Assembly: GCF_014652915.1 (NCBI RefSeq)
Contig: NZ_BMZS01000014.1
Span: forward strand, 62,001 to 126,000
Direction: 5' to 3'
Source: Thalassobaculum fulvum
Lineage (GTDB): Bacteria > Pseudomonadota > Alphaproteobacteria > Thalassobaculales > Thalassobaculaceae
Length of the DNA: 64,000 nt
Shown: piece by piece, positions 1-10,300 of the stretch
How the letters are laid out: every line of letters starts with the position of its first letter
Position numbering within the stretch: the first letter of the stretch is position 1
Program-made: the position numbers and the translations under genes
The notes under the pieces: generated by a model
What the model was told of the DNA's origin: nothing
What the model saw: only the letters and a program-made list of their open reading frames with translations
The model's database searches: none

Positions 1-204
1 GCCGCCCGGCCGGCGGTCGGGGAAACCGACCAGAGCATGCGGCTGGACCGGAGCGCCAAGGTGTTCACCGCCACCGGCTACCAGACCCTGACGGTGCTCG
101 GCCTGGTCGGCGGCGCCGCCGCGATCGGCGCCCTGGCCGGTGGCGCATCCGGCGCCGTAGCTGCCGGTGCCGCCGTGCTGCTGGGCTACACGTTGATGCG
201 CTGA
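1..204 (+). CDS. C-terminal end of a small hydrophobic protein (partial)
   Basis: An open frame enters from the left edge and ends at TGA 202-204, giving at least 67 residues with no start inside the window. The visible part has a short polar stretch, then a long Gly/Ala/Val-rich hydrophobic segment (about residues 31-66) that would form one or two membrane helices or a glycine-zipper-like patch. It ends in LLGYTLMR. I do not recognise the family. The next small gene begins 20 bases downstream on the same strand, so the two may share a transcript. Confidence 0.55.
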   Translation, partial: AARPAVGETDQSMRLDRSAKVFTATGYQTLTVLGLVGGAAAIGALAGGASGAVAAGAAVLLGYTLMR

Positions 205-223
205 CCGGAACCGGAGGCACCCC

Positions 224-430
224 ATGGCACCGCTAGTGGTCGTCGCGTTGCTCGCCGCCACGATGTTCTCCGACCTGGTGGTCGAGGTCTCCGCCGAGAT
301 CACGTCCGACACCTTCCTGGACGACGATGCCGGCGTGGTTTCCGAGGCGTTGCCGGAACCGCGCAGCGCGATCGTGGACATGATGCCGGGCGCGGCGGTC
401 GTCCGCTGGGCGGCGGCCGGAACCCGATAG
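224..430 (+). CDS. Small hypothetical protein, 68 aa
   Basis: The start ATG is preceded by a good Shine-Dalgarno sequence (GGAGG at 213-217, spacing 6), which is the main reason to accept this short frame. The product begins with a hydrophobic stretch (MAPLVVVALLAATMF) that could be a signal peptide or a short membrane helix. An acidic segment with consecutive Asp residues follows. No family is recognised. It follows the partial gene on the left and converges with the gene ending at 462. Confidence 0.5.
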   Translation: MAPLVVVALLAATMFSDLVVEVSAEITSDTFLDDDAGVVSEALPEPRSAIVDMMPGAAVVRWAAAGTR

Positions 431-461
431 GACCGGCCCCCGGCCCTTCCGGCACCGCCTG

Positions 462-1097
462 TCAGTGCGGATGCTGTGGGCCGGCCGCCGTCCCGGCGGA
501 GCGCGAACGCCGCAACAGGAACAGGCCCGCGGCGACGGCATAGACCGCCAGGCCGGCCGCCACGAACAGCCAACTGGGAATCGCCACCGGCTTGACGGCG
601 GATACGGCAGCCGCCGAAGCCGCGGTCTCGGCGCTGTCCCCGCCGGCCACGACCAGCAGCATCGGCACCGTGACGGTCTCGCCGGCGACCGTGAACGCCA
701 CTTCGACCTCGTTCCGGCCGCCGCCGAGAACGACCTCTTCCGTCACGTACACCCCCGGCGCGACTTCCGACATGCTCTCCGGCAGGAAGTTCACGGTCGC
801 CTCGACCTCGCCCCCGACGACCGGCTCGGCGGTCGCGAAGTCCTCGACGAACAGGGCGAGGCGCGGGCGATCGAACTTGGGACGCTGAACGTTGCCGAAC
901 AGCTGGAGGTGCCGGTCCTCGAAGATCTGCCGGTTCGCGTACACCAGGACGAACTGCCGGGTGCCGACCCGGGCCTCGCTTCGAGGAGCGACCGAGATGG
1001 TCTTGGCGGCGCCATGGTCGCCGGCCGCCCACCCGGGCTGCCCCGGCAGCCACGCCAGCGCCGCCGCCAGGCACAGCAATCGTAGAAATCCGCCCAT
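462..1097 (-). CDS. Membrane-anchored periplasmic beta-sandwich protein, 211 aa
   Basis: The protein has an N-terminal signal peptide (about residues 1-25, ending GWAAG). A soluble region of about 150 residues rich in beta-strand-like Val/Glu patterns follows (PGVYVTEEVVLGGGRNEVEV), then a C-terminal membrane helix (about 174-194) and an Arg-rich cytoplasmic tail. The PGVY...GRNEV pattern resembles YtkA/FixH-like metal-related beta-sandwich domains, but I would not name a family firmly. It is divergent from the ZnuA-like gene with about 205 bases between starts, so shared control with the metal transport genes is plausible. An accessory role in metal efflux or cuproprotein maturation is inference from context. 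Confidence 0.7.
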   Translation of the reverse strand: MGGFLRLLCLAAALAWLPGQPGWAAGDHGAAKTISVAPRSEARVGTRQFVLVYANRQIFEDRHLQLFGNVQRPKFDRPRLALFVEDFATAEPVVGGEVEATVNFLPESMSEVAPGVYVTEEVVLGGGRNEVEVAFTVAGETVTVPMLLVVAGGDSAETAASAAAVSAVKPVAIPSWLFVAAGLAVYAVAAGLFLLRRSRSAGTAAGPQHPH

Positions 1098-1302
1098 CGA
1101 TATCGCCCGCTCGTATAGTCCATCGACAGCTTAGCGCATCCGGCATGGCCGCCAAACCCCGGTGTCAAAACAGACAAGCGACGCAAATCAACGGTTTCGT
1201 CTTCGTCCTGACCCGGTATGCTTGCCGAACCGGGTCGACATGATCGTCGCAACGGAAACGACAACGCCGGATCGACGCGAAAGAGCGGGGAGGACGGGCT
1301 GC
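1098..1302. promoter_or_regulatory. Divergent intergenic region upstream of the metal-uptake genes
   Basis: This spacer of about 205 bases separates the minus-strand membrane protein from the ZnuA-like gene and must hold both promoters. I see no convincing Zur- or CueR-type palindrome. A TATGCT hexamer near 1216 could be a -10 element for the rightward genes, but no matching -35 is clear. The rightward gene has a strong ribosome-binding site (GGGGAGGA, 1287-1294) before ATG 1303. Confidence 0.35.
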
Positions 1303-2244
1303 ATGAGGCGTTTCGTGTTGGGAGCCGCAGCGGGACTGATACTGATCGCCGCCGCCCCGCAACCGGCCAGTGCCAAACTGAACGTTTTTGCGTGCCTGTC
1401 GGCCTGGGGAGCGCTGGCCAAGGAGATCGGCGGCTCGGCCGTGGACGTGTTCACGGCAGTGAACCCGCTGGAGAACCCGGACCAGGTGAACGTGACGCCC
1501 GAGTTGCTCGCCTCACTCAAGGCGGCCGACCTGCTGGTCTGCTCGGGCGGGGGCTACGAGCACAACTGGCTGCAGCCGGCACTGGACCGGGCCCAGAACC
1601 CGAAGCTCGCGGAGGGTCAGCCGGGCCAGTTCTTCGCGTCGGATTTCGTCAGGGTCCTCGACGACGACCACCACAACCACCAGGGCCCCACCAAGGCCCA
1701 TGCGCACATGCACCCCGGCGGCAACCCGCACTTCCAGGGCGACCCGTACCGGATCCGGGCGCTCGGCGGGCAGCTCGGCAAGCGCATGATCGAGCTCGAC
1801 AAGGCCGACGCCGCAACCTACTCGGCCAACACCAAGGCGTTCGTGCGCGAGATCGGCGCCGTCGCCAAGGAGCTCGAGAAGAAGGCCGCGGCCCTGCAGG
1901 GGGTCAACATCGTCAGCCAGCACGAGCACTCGGTCTACCTGCTGCGCTGGCTGAAGATCCGCAGCGCCGGCGTTCTCGAGCCGGCGGTCGGCGTGCCGCC
2001 GGGCCCGGGCGATCTCGCCCGCATCGTCGACCTGGTCCCGCGCGAGAACGTGAAGTTCGTCCTGTACGCGGCCTACGAGGACCCGCGGCCGTCGAACTAC
2101 GTGACCGAGCGAACCGGCATCCCGCTGGTGAAGGTTCCGTTCACCGTCGGCGGGACCGAGGGCGCCGGGCCGACCTATGCCGACTTCTACCGCGACACGG
2201 TCGAGCGGCTGCTCGACGGGCTGGCGGGACGTGGCCGGTCTTGA
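1303..2244 (+). CDS. znuA: Metal ABC transporter substrate-binding protein (ZnuA-like), 313 aa
   Basis: This is a cluster A-I periplasmic solute-binding protein of the ZnuA/TroA family, which delivers Zn(II) or Mn(II) to an ABC importer. The start at 1303 is chosen over the upstream in-frame codon at 1162 because it is followed at once by a signal peptide (MRRFVLGAAAG...PASA, cleavage near residue 24) and preceded by GGGGAGGA. A His/Asp-rich loop (about residues 120-142) contains many His residues followed by NPHF, typical of zinc-type members. The downstream permease gene overlaps its 3' end. No ATPase gene is seen beside it. Confidence 0.88.
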   Translation: MRRFVLGAAAGLILIAAAPQPASAKLNVFACLSAWGALAKEIGGSAVDVFTAVNPLENPDQVNVTPELLASLKAADLLVCSGGGYEHNWLQPALDRAQNPKLAEGQPGQFFASDFVRVLDDDHHNHQGPTKAHAHMHPGGNPHFQGDPYRIRALGGQLGKRMIELDKADAATYSANTKAFVREIGAVAKELEKKAAALQGVNIVSQHEHSVYLLRWLKIRSAGVLEPAVGVPPGPGDLARIVDLVPRENVKFVLYAAYEDPRPSNYVTERTGIPLVKVPFTVGGTEGAGPTYADFYRDTVERLLDGLAGRGRS

Positions 2245-3103
2245 CCTCCAGGTGATGGGCCCGGCCCTGGTGGCCGGGCTGCTTGTGCTGTCGACGCACG
2301 TCCCGCTCGGCGTGATCGTGCTGAACCGGGGCATCATCTTCATCGACATCGCCCTCGCCCAGGTCGCCGCGACCGGGGTGGTGTTCGGCACGATGATGTG
2401 GGGCCCGGACATCTCCGAATGGATCGTCCAGTTGAGCGCGGTGGGCGCCGCCCTCGCCTGCTCGGCCTTCCTGGTGTGGACCGACAAGCGGTTTCCGGCG
2501 GTGCAGGAAGCCATCATCGGCGTGGTCTACGTCGCCTCGGCGGCCGTCCAGCTGATCATGCTCTCCGCCAACCCGAGCGGCGCGGAGTACCTGAAGAAGC
2601 TGCTGATCGGCCAGATCCTCTGGGTGACGCCGCTGCAGCTGCTGGGCGTCGGCCTGGTCTACGCCGTCGTCCTGGCGATCTGGTTCTACCGCGACCTGCA
2701 GCGCGAACGGATCGTGTTCTACGTGGCGTTCGCGATCGTGATCACGCTGTCGGTCCAGATCGTCGGCGTGCTGCTGGTCTTCGCCTCGCTGATCGTGCCG
2801 GCCCTCGCCGCCCGCAGCGCCCCGGCCGGGTTGAGACCGGTCGTCGCCTTCAACATCGGGGCCGCCGGATACCTGGTCGGCATCGTCGCGTCGGCCCTTT
2901 TCAACACGCCGACCGGCGCGACGATCGTGTGCACCCTGGTCCCGATCGCGGTGATCTCGGCCGTCATCGTGGCCGCGTTGTCCGGACGGCACCGCGAACA
3001 GGAACTGCCGGCGGACGCCCCGGCCCCCCACGCCCCGGCCCCCCGTGCCTCGCCCGCCGACGCCTCGGCCGGACCCTCGCTCGGACCCGCCGCGGGCGAG
3101 TAG
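2231..3103 (+). CDS. znuB: Metal ABC transporter permease (ABC-3 / ZnuB family), 290 aa
   Basis: This is a polytopic inner-membrane protein with about eight hydrophobic segments and the family-typical N-terminal pattern LLVLSTHVPLGVIVLNRGIIFIDIALAQ (quoted in part as STHVPLGVIVLNRGII). It should form the membrane pore for the upstream binding protein. GTG 2231 gives an N terminus of normal length and overlaps the znuA-like gene by 14 bases; ATG 2255 is an alternative start. The C-terminal 30 residues are a Pro/Ala-rich cytoplasmic tail of low complexity. The expected ATPase subunit (ZnuC) is not encoded in the window, so a distant ATPase must be used or the system has another energy source. 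Confidence 0.85.
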   Translation: MAGLDLQVMGPALVAGLLVLSTHVPLGVIVLNRGIIFIDIALAQVAATGVVFGTMMWGPDISEWIVQLSAVGAALACSAFLVWTDKRFPAVQEAIIGVVYVASAAVQLIMLSANPSGAEYLKKLLIGQILWVTPLQLLGVGLVYAVVLAIWFYRDLQRERIVFYVAFAIVITLSVQIVGVLLVFASLIVPALAARSAPAGLRPVVAFNIGAAGYLVGIVASALFNTPTGATIVCTLVPIAVISAVIVAALSGRHREQELPADAPAPHAPAPRASPADASAGPSLGPAAGE

Positions 3104-3124
3104 CGGACACGACACGGAGATCGC

Positions 3125-6100
3125 ATGTTCGCATTCCTGGTCAGCGCCAGTCTCCGCAGCCGCCTGATCGTTCTGTTCGCGGCGGTCATCGTCGCCGGCT
3201 ACGGGCTGTTCGCCCAGCGCGAGCTCAGCGTCGACGTGTTCCCGGACCTGAACAAGGGCATCGTCACGGTGGTGACGGCAGCCCCGGGCCTCGCCCCGGA
3301 GGAAGTCGAGGTTCTCATCACCACCCCGATCGAGGCGGCGATGGGCGGTGCCGCCGGCATGACCCGGGTCCGGACCAGCTCCAGCACCGGCCTGTCGATC
3401 GTCTACGTGGAGTTCGACTGGGGGGTCGACGTCTACCGGGCCCGGCAACTGGTTACCGAGCGGCTGATGCTGGCTGAGGAGAAGCTGCCGGAGGACACCG
3501 CGCCGCTGCTGATGCCGGTGTCGTCCTACATGGGCGAGATCCTGCTGGTGGCGATGACCGGCGAGAACGCCGATCCGATGGTGATGCGCGAACTGGCGGA
3601 CTGGGTCATCGCCCCCCGCCTGCAGGCGATCCCGGGGGTCAGCCGCGTGGTCCCGATCGGCGGCCTCGTGCGGCAGTACCGGGTGACGCCGAACCTGCTG
3701 CGTCTCAACGACCTTGGGGTCACGCTGCAGACCCTCGAGGAGGCGTTGACGCGCTTCGGAACCAACAGCGGCGGCGGCGTCGTCGACCAGAGTTCGCAGG
3801 AGTTCCTGATCCGCAATGTCGGCCGGTCGCGCAACCTGGAGGACCTCCGCGACCTGACCGTCACGATCCTCGACGGCCATCCGATCCTGCTCCGGCACGT
3901 CGCGGCGGTCGAGTTCCAGCCGCAGCAGCGGCGCGGCGATGCCGGCTTCAACGGCCGGTCCGCCGTCATCCTCTCGATCCAGAAGCAGCCGGCCGCCGAC
4001 ACCCTGATCCTGACCCGGAAGCTGGAGGAGGCCCTGACGGCCCTCAGCGCCTCCCTGCCGGACGGCATACGGGCCGACCACGTGGTGTTCCGCCAGGCCG
4101 ACTTCATCGAGGCCTCGGTCGACACCATGCAGCTGGTGATGATCGAGGCGGTGGTGGCGGTCTCGGTCGTGCTGTTCCTGTTCATGGCCAACGCGCGGGC
4201 GACCGCCATCTCGCTGGTGGCGATCCCGCTGTCGGTGCTGACCACCTTCATCGTGTTCCGGCTCAGCGGCCTGACCCTGAACACCATGACCCTCGGCGGA
4301 CTTGCCATCGCGGTCGGGGAACTGGTCGACGATGCGGTGGTCGACGTCGAGAACATATCGCGACGGCTGTCGGAGAACCGGCGTCGCCCCACCCCGCTGC
4401 CGACCCTGCGGGTGATCGCCGATGCGTCCCAGGAGATCCGGTCCGGCATCGTCTACTCGACCATCATCATCATCCTGGTGTTCCTGCCGGTGTTCGCGGT
4501 CCCCGGCCTCGAGGGGCGGCTGTTCGCACCGTTGGGGATCGCCTACATCGTGTCGATCCTCGCCAGCCTGATCATCTCGATCACCGTCACGCCGGTGCTG
4601 TGCTCGCTGCTGCTGCCCGGGATGAAGCGCCTGAACCACGGCGATACCCGCTTCATCCGGACCCTGAAGCGGGTCAACACCGCAGTCCTCGAACGGGTGT
4701 TCCGCAACCCGCGGCCGCTCTTGATCGGAGCCGGCGCCGCGGTGTTCCTGGCGGTTGCCGTCGTGCCGACGCTGCCGCGCTCGTTCCTGCCGCCCTTCAA
4801 CGAGAAGTCCCTGCTCGTCGAGCTGACGCTGGAACCGGGCATCTCGCTCGAGGAATCGGCCCGGATCGGCGCCATGGCCGAGCGCCTGCTGCTGCAGATC
4901 CCCGAGGTCACGAGCATCGGCCGCCGCACCGGCCGCTCGGAATCCGACGAGCACAACCTCGGCGTCCACGTCAACGAGTACGAAGTCCGCGTCACCCTGG
5001 CCGACCGTCGCATGGAGACGGTCATGCGCGAGGTCCGCAACCGGCTCTCGGGGCTGCCGGGCACCACCAATGTCGGCCAGCCGATGTCGCATCGGCTGAT
5101 CGACCACATCCTCACCGGCGCCCCGGCGGAGATCGTCATCAAGGTGTTCGGCGACGAGCTCGACGTCCTGCGCACCATCGCCCAGGACATCAAGCGACAG
5201 CTCTCTGCGGTACCGGGACTGGTCGACCTGAACGTCGAGAAGCTGGTGCCGGTGCCGCAGATCCAGATCCGCGTCGACCCGCGCAAGGCCCAGCTCTACG
5301 GCCTGCATCCCGGCGAGCTGACCCGCCGGCTGGCGCACATGACCAACGGCAACACCGTGTCGCAGATCGTCGACGGGGTCCGCTACTTCGACGTGGTGAT
5401 CCGGCTGAGCGACCGCGATCGCGGCTCGCGGGCCCTCGCCTCGACCCTGATCGAGACCGCCTCGGGACCGGTTCCGCTCGGTCTTCTGGCGACCATCGAG
5501 GAGACCGCCGGTCCGAACGACATCAAGCGCGAGAACGGCCGCCGCCGGATCCTGGTGATGGCCAATGGCGACGGCGCCCACAACAACCAGATCGCCGCCC
5601 AGGTCCGCGACATCGTCTCGCAGGTCCGGGTGCCGGCCGGCTACTACGTGACCTTCGAAGGCATCTACGCCGAGCAGACCCGCTCGGCCCTGCGGCTGCT
5701 GGGGCTGTCGCTGATCTCGCTGCTGCTGATCTTCGCGGTCCTCTACCAGCGCTACCGGTCGGTGCGGCTGTCGCTGATCATCATGACGAACGTGCCACTG
5801 GCACTGGTCGGCAGCCTCCTGGCGATCAAGATCACCGGGCTGGAGCTGTCGGTCGCCTCGATGGTCGGTTTCATCACGCTCACCGGGATCAGCACCCGGA
5901 ACGGTATCCTCAAGATCAGCCACTACATCAATCTCGTGTTGCACGAGGGCGAGACGTTCGGGCGGCGGATGATCGTGCGCGGCTCCAACGAACGGCTGAT
6001 GCCGGTGCTGATGACCGCGGCCTCGGCCTGCGGCGGCCTGGTCCCGCTGCTGCTGGATCCGTTCACGCCAGGCAAGGAAATGCTTTTTCCCGTAGCGGTG

Positions 6101-6241
6101 GTAATATTCGGCGGCCTGATCAGCTCCACGATCCTGGATGCCGTGCTGACACCCTGGCTGTTCTTGCGTTACGGCCGGGAGCCGCTGAAAGCACTTGTCG
6201 ATCAGGCGGGATCCGGACGCCGGGCAGCCGAAGCGTTTTGA
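3125..6241 (+). CDS. Heavy-metal efflux RND transporter (CusA/CzcA type), 1038 aa
   Basis: This is a full-length HME-RND inner-membrane proton antiporter expected to export metal cations across the envelope. It has the N-terminal helix, the VFPDLNKGIV segment, two large periplasmic domains and twelve membrane segments. The proton-relay region GELVDDAVVDVENI (about residues 397-411) carries the conserved acidic residues. The gene starts 21 bases after the permease gene, so it is probably in the same operon. No periplasmic adaptor (CusB) or outer-membrane factor (CusC) gene is nearby, which is unusual because these pumps work as tripartite complexes. Metal specificity cannot be read from the sequence by eye. 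Confidence 0.93.
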   Translation: MFAFLVSASLRSRLIVLFAAVIVAGYGLFAQRELSVDVFPDLNKGIVTVVTAAPGLAPEEVEVLITTPIEAAMGGAAGMTRVRTSSSTGLSIVYVEFDWGVDVYRARQLVTERLMLAEEKLPEDTAPLLMPVSSYMGEILLVAMTGENADPMVMRELADWVIAPRLQAIPGVSRVVPIGGLVRQYRVTPNLLRLNDLGVTLQTLEEALTRFGTNSGGGVVDQSSQEFLIRNVGRSRNLEDLRDLTVTILDGHPILLRHVAAVEFQPQQRRGDAGFNGRSAVILSIQKQPAADTLILTRKLEEALTALSASLPDGIRADHVVFRQADFIEASVDTMQLVMIEAVVAVSVVLFLFMANARATAISLVAIPLSVLTTFIVFRLSGLTLNTMTLGGLAIAVGELVDDAVVDVENISRRLSENRRRPTPLPTLRVIADASQEIRSGIVYSTIIIILVFLPVFAVPGLEGRLFAPLGIAYIVSILASLIISITVTPVLCSLLLPGMKRLNHGDTRFIRTLKRVNTAVLERVFRNPRPLLIGAGAAVFLAVAVVPTLPRSFLPPFNEKSLLVELTLEPGISLEESARIGAMAERLLLQIPEVTSIGRRTGRSESDEHNLGVHVNEYEVRVTLADRRMETVMREVRNRLSGLPGTTNVGQPMSHRLIDHILTGAPAEIVIKVFGDELDVLRTIAQDIKRQLSAVPGLVDLNVEKLVPVPQIQIRVDPRKAQLYGLHPGELTRRLAHMTNGNTVSQIVDGVRYFDVVIRLSDRDRGSRALASTLIETASGPVPLGLLATIEETAGPNDIKRENGRRRILVMANGDGAHNNQIAAQVRDIVSQVRVPAGYYVTFEGIYAEQTRSALRLLGLSLISLLLIFAVLYQRYRSVRLSLIIMTNVPLALVGSLLAIKITGLELSVASMVGFITLTGISTRNGILKISHYINLVLHEGETFGRRMIVRGSNERLMPVLMTAASACGGLVPLLLDPFTPGKEMLFPVAVVIFGGLISSTILDAVLTPWLFLRYGREPLKALVDQAGSGRRAAEAF

Positions 6242-6313
6242 TATGCTATGGTTGCCGCGACGGTCGGTTGGAACTGAACAAAGAGCGACACCGGGCTGAG
6301 GGGGTACGGACCG

Positions 6314-7318
6314 ATGAATGCCTTCGAGAAGCGACGGGCTAGTATCGAGAGCTTCGTGCGCCGCGAAGACGGCCGCACGTCGTCACCGGAACCGGTGCCC
6401 GACGACACCGTGAAGGTCGTCGCCGACGCCGCCCCGCAACCCGAACCCGCGAAGCCGGCGGGCGGCCTGAAGGCGGCCACGCTGCCGGCGGTGGTGGGCG
6501 GTCTGGCCGGAGCGGTGCTGGCGGTCGCGGTCGTCCTGACCATGACCGAGCTGCGTCCGCCGCTGGATCCGCGCCTGCCGGGCCTCGCGCAGCAGGTCGC
6601 CGGCTTCCAGCAGTCGCTCTATGTCCTCGAGACCGCCGTACGGACCGCGGAGGCCGATCTGGTGCGGGCCCTCGAGGCCGATACCGCGCTGGGAGCCCGG
6701 CTCGACCAGCAGGCGAGCGGGTTCCAGACCGCCATGAGCGAGATCGCGGACGCCCGCCGCCAGCTCCGGGTGGAGTCGGGGCCTGGCTCGGTGGTCTTCG
6801 GCGTGTCGGTGGTCCAACTGGCCGACGCGGTCGCCAGCGGCCGGCCGTTCGAGAGCGAGTGGGTGAACCTGTACGCGCTGACGGACGGCCACTCCCGGCT
6901 GCGCGACCAGCTCAGCCGGCTGATGCCGGTCGCCAGTGCCGGAGTGCCGACCGTGGAGAGCCTGCGGGCGACCCTGCACGCCACGGCGGCGGCGGCCGGA
7001 ACGCCGGTCGTCGACCCGAACGACCTGTACCTGTACAGCCTGAACCTCGTTCAGACCGGCCTGGGCGTGCCGATCGGGACCACGGCCGCCAAGCAGGTCG
7101 TCGGCGGGCTGGTGACCGAGGCGGACCGCCGGTTGTCGGAAGGCGACGTTTCGGGCGCGCTTGCCGCCTTCGCCAACCTGACCAGGGAAGCCGCCGAGCC
7201 TTTCGAGACCTGGCTGGCCCAAGCCAACCGCCGGGCCACCGCCGACGCCGTGGTCGCCGAGTTCACGCGCGTCTCGAAGGAGGCGCTCCAGTCGCGCGCC
7301 GCCGCCAAGGCCGGCTGA
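6314..7318 (+). CDS. Mitofilin-like (COG4223-type) single-pass membrane protein, 334 aa
   Basis: The layout is a charged cytoplasmic N terminus (about 1-55), one membrane helix (about 57-78, VVGGLAGAVLAVAVVLTM), an alpha-helical periplasmic region with coiled-coil character (about 90-150), and a helical C-terminal domain. The phrases ASGRPFESEW, GVPTVESLR and the end pattern GDVSGALAAFANL...FETWLAQANRR recall alphaproteobacterial mitofilin/Mic60 homologues. Those proteins shape inner membranes and normally sit beside haem-biosynthesis genes. Here it lies between a metal pump and a multicopper oxidase. The family call is by motif memory only; a generic hypothetical membrane protein is the alternative. 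Confidence 0.6.
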   Translation: MNAFEKRRASIESFVRREDGRTSSPEPVPDDTVKVVADAAPQPEPAKPAGGLKAATLPAVVGGLAGAVLAVAVVLTMTELRPPLDPRLPGLAQQVAGFQQSLYVLETAVRTAEADLVRALEADTALGARLDQQASGFQTAMSEIADARRQLRVESGPGSVVFGVSVVQLADAVASGRPFESEWVNLYALTDGHSRLRDQLSRLMPVASAGVPTVESLRATLHATAAAAGTPVVDPNDLYLYSLNLVQTGLGVPIGTTAAKQVVGGLVTEADRRLSEGDVSGALAAFANLTREAAEPFETWLAQANRRATADAVVAEFTRVSKEALQSRAAAKAG

Positions 7319-7388
7319 CCCGTCACCAGCCCCATCTCCGCTGACCGGACGGGTCCGATTTCGCAGGCCCTGGGGAGGGGCGACGACG

Positions 7389-10300
7389 ATGCCATCGAAC
7401 CGAGGCCACCGAGCCAAGCACCCGCGTTGTACGGTGACGGCCGGCGCCCTCGCGATCGCGCTGGTCGTGCTGACGCCCTCGCCGTCGCGGGCGGCCGACG
7501 AACTCCTGCCGGTCCCGCAGTGCCCGGCCCGCCCGGGCGACGTAGTGTTCCTGCCCTGTAGCGAGGTGCTGTCGTTCCAGCCGCGGCTCGGCGCGGCGAT
7601 CACGCCCTACGCCGGCTCGCCGCCGCCCTCCGACGGACCGCTGCTCGACCTGACGGCCGGCAGCCGCGCCCTGCGTTCCTCCGGCGGCCTGCTCTCTGCG
7701 GAGCTGCGCCTGGTCACCGGCACGCCCGAGAACCCGATGCTCGTCGGCTCGAAGCCGTACCGGGTCACCAGCTACCAGGGCCAGAACCGGCTGGGCGGCA
7801 TCGCGTCCTCCTACAACGGCATCTTTCCGGCGCCGACCCTGATGATCCAGCCCGGCGACGCGCTGCGGCTCGACATCCTGGACGAGCGGATCCCGGACTC
7901 GGTGGTGCAGGCGAGCGACCGGCACTTCGACCCGACCAACCCGGTGTCGGAAGCCTCCAACATCCACACTCACGGCCTGCTGGTCAGCCCGACCGGCAAC
8001 GGCGACAACGTCTACCGCGCCTTCCTGCCCGGCAACCGCTACCGGACCGAGATGACCCTCGGGGCGGACCACGCCACCGGGATGGACTGGTACCATCCGC
8101 ACATGCACGGCTCGACCGCGCCCCAGGTGTTCGGCGGCATGGCCGGGCTGATCCAGGTCGGCGACGTGGTCGCGCCCCGGCACCTGCCGCTGGTCGAGGG
8201 CCTGACCCGGCGACAGCTGGTCCTGACCGGCATGGCGCTGGCCCCGACCGCGGACGACCCCGATCTGTTCGTGCTGGGCCCGGTGACCAACGCCACCAGC
8301 CCGAGCCTGACCGACCCGAACCCGGCGGCCGCGCAGGGCGGGCCGCGCACCGCCCCGGACTACCGGCCGAGCCATCTGGTCAACGGCCAGCTCAACCCGA
8401 CGATCGCGATGCGGCCCGGCGAGACCCAGGTCTGGACCGCCGCCAACGTCAACGCCTCCTCGGCCTATTCCCTGGCGATCGTCCGGCTTCGCGACGACGG
8501 CACGACCGACCCGGCGACCCCGCTGTTCCGCACGACCATGCTCGGGCAGGACGGCAACGACCACTACACGCCGTTGCGCGGCCACCTGGTCAAGCACCGC
8601 GATCCGATGGCGGACTTCTTCATCGCCCCCGGCCAGCGGCTGACCTGGACCGTCACCGCCCCGAAGGAGCCCGGCACCTACTACCTGATCAACGGCGTCG
8701 ACTACGCCTACACGCGACAGGTCGACAACCTGCCGGCCATGCTGACCTTCCAGCCGCCGCAGGCGTTCGTGCCGTCGCTGATCCTGGCCACGGTTACGGT
8801 CGCCGGCGAGCCCTCGACCCGGGCGGTGCCGGCGTTCGACGCCACGCCCGCCCCCGACATCGTGGGCGCCGAGCCCGACCTGACCCGGGAGATCGCCTTC
8901 GATTTCGACGAGCAGTACCTGCGCGGCCGCGTCAACTTCGGCTACTTCCCGGCGACCCCGGTGATCCAGGGCTATTCCGGCGATGTCGAGACCTGGGTGG
9001 TCAGCACCTACTCGCAGGTCGCGCACCCGATCCACATCCACCAGGGCGACTTCGTCGTCGAGCGCATCGAGTACTTCGAGGACCAGGCGCTGACCAAGCC
9101 GCGCACGGACCTGCCCGAGAATCCGATCGTCTACCCGTACCGCCGGATGATGGACACGCTCACCCTGCCCGGGCGCAGCAAGGTGCACCTGAAGCTCCGG
9201 GCCTCGGCGTTCCCCGGCAAGTTTGTCATGCACTGCCACATGCTGCTGCACGAGGACAGCGGCATGATGGCCTCGGTGGCGATCTCGCGGCCCCGCGCGC
9301 AGGAGCTCACCGCGGTCGCCGCCGGCCCCGACAGCGCCCCGCTGGTCAGCCTGGTCGAGGCCGCGACCGGCGTGGAAGCCGGACGGTTCTATGCGTTCGA
9401 GCGCAGCTATCGCGGCGGGGTCAGCGCCGCTGTCGGCAACGCGCTCGGCGGTTACGGCGCGTTCGTCGCGGTCGCGCCGCTGCAGGGCCTGCCGGTCGTG
9501 CGCCTGTTCGACGCCCGCGCCACGGACACCGCGGTTCTGGACCTGCACCCGTTCGGCGGCGACGGCGACGGTGCGACGGTTGCACTGGGCGACATCGACG
9601 GCGACAGCGTCGACGAGATCGTGGTCGGTTCCGGCCCCGGCACTACGCCGTCGGTGGCGATCTACGACGTGGTCGCTGGCCGCGACGGGAAGTGGCAGGC
9701 CGAGCTCAAGCTCGAGGCGCCGGTGTTCGACCCGTCCTACCGCACCGGCGGCGTTCGGGTCGCGGCGGCCGACGTCGACGGCGACAACTGGGAGGACGTC
9801 GTGGTCGCCAACGGGCCCGGCGTGCGCAACCGGATCGCCGTGCTGAGCGGCCAGATCCTGACGGAAGCCGCGTCCGCCAGGGCGCCCGCGACCGGCGGCA
9901 CCGGCGATCCCCGGCTCGACCGCGACCTGCGGCTGTCGAACTGCACCGCCAACGAGCGCGGCGCGGTCCTCGCGGACGTGGTCGACCTGCTGCCGGGCAG
10001 CGAGGGCCTGACCGTCGCCGCCGACCTGTTCGGCGCCGGCTTCGCCACCTACCCGCCGCTCGCCAAGGTCGGCTTCAACCCGGTGGTGACAGCACCGTAT
10101 CGCGCCCAGATCGCGGCGACCCGCGCGTCGTCGAGGGAGAACCCGGAGGTCGGGATCTTCGAGTACGCCGGCCCCAGCGGGCACGACCACGGAGCGGTCG
10201 CCGGCGATCCCGCCGACTACCTGCGCCCGGTCGGTCTGTTCACCCCGTTCCCCGACCAGCGCTCCCCGAGGAACGGGCTGACGCTGGCAACCGGCCTCAC

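Noticed and set aside
2141-5944. Very long minus-strand open frame opposite the znuB-like and RND genes
   Set aside because: High GC content makes antisense frames long. Its composition is Gln/Asp/Arg/His-rich with no domain, and the plus-strand proteins are clearly real.
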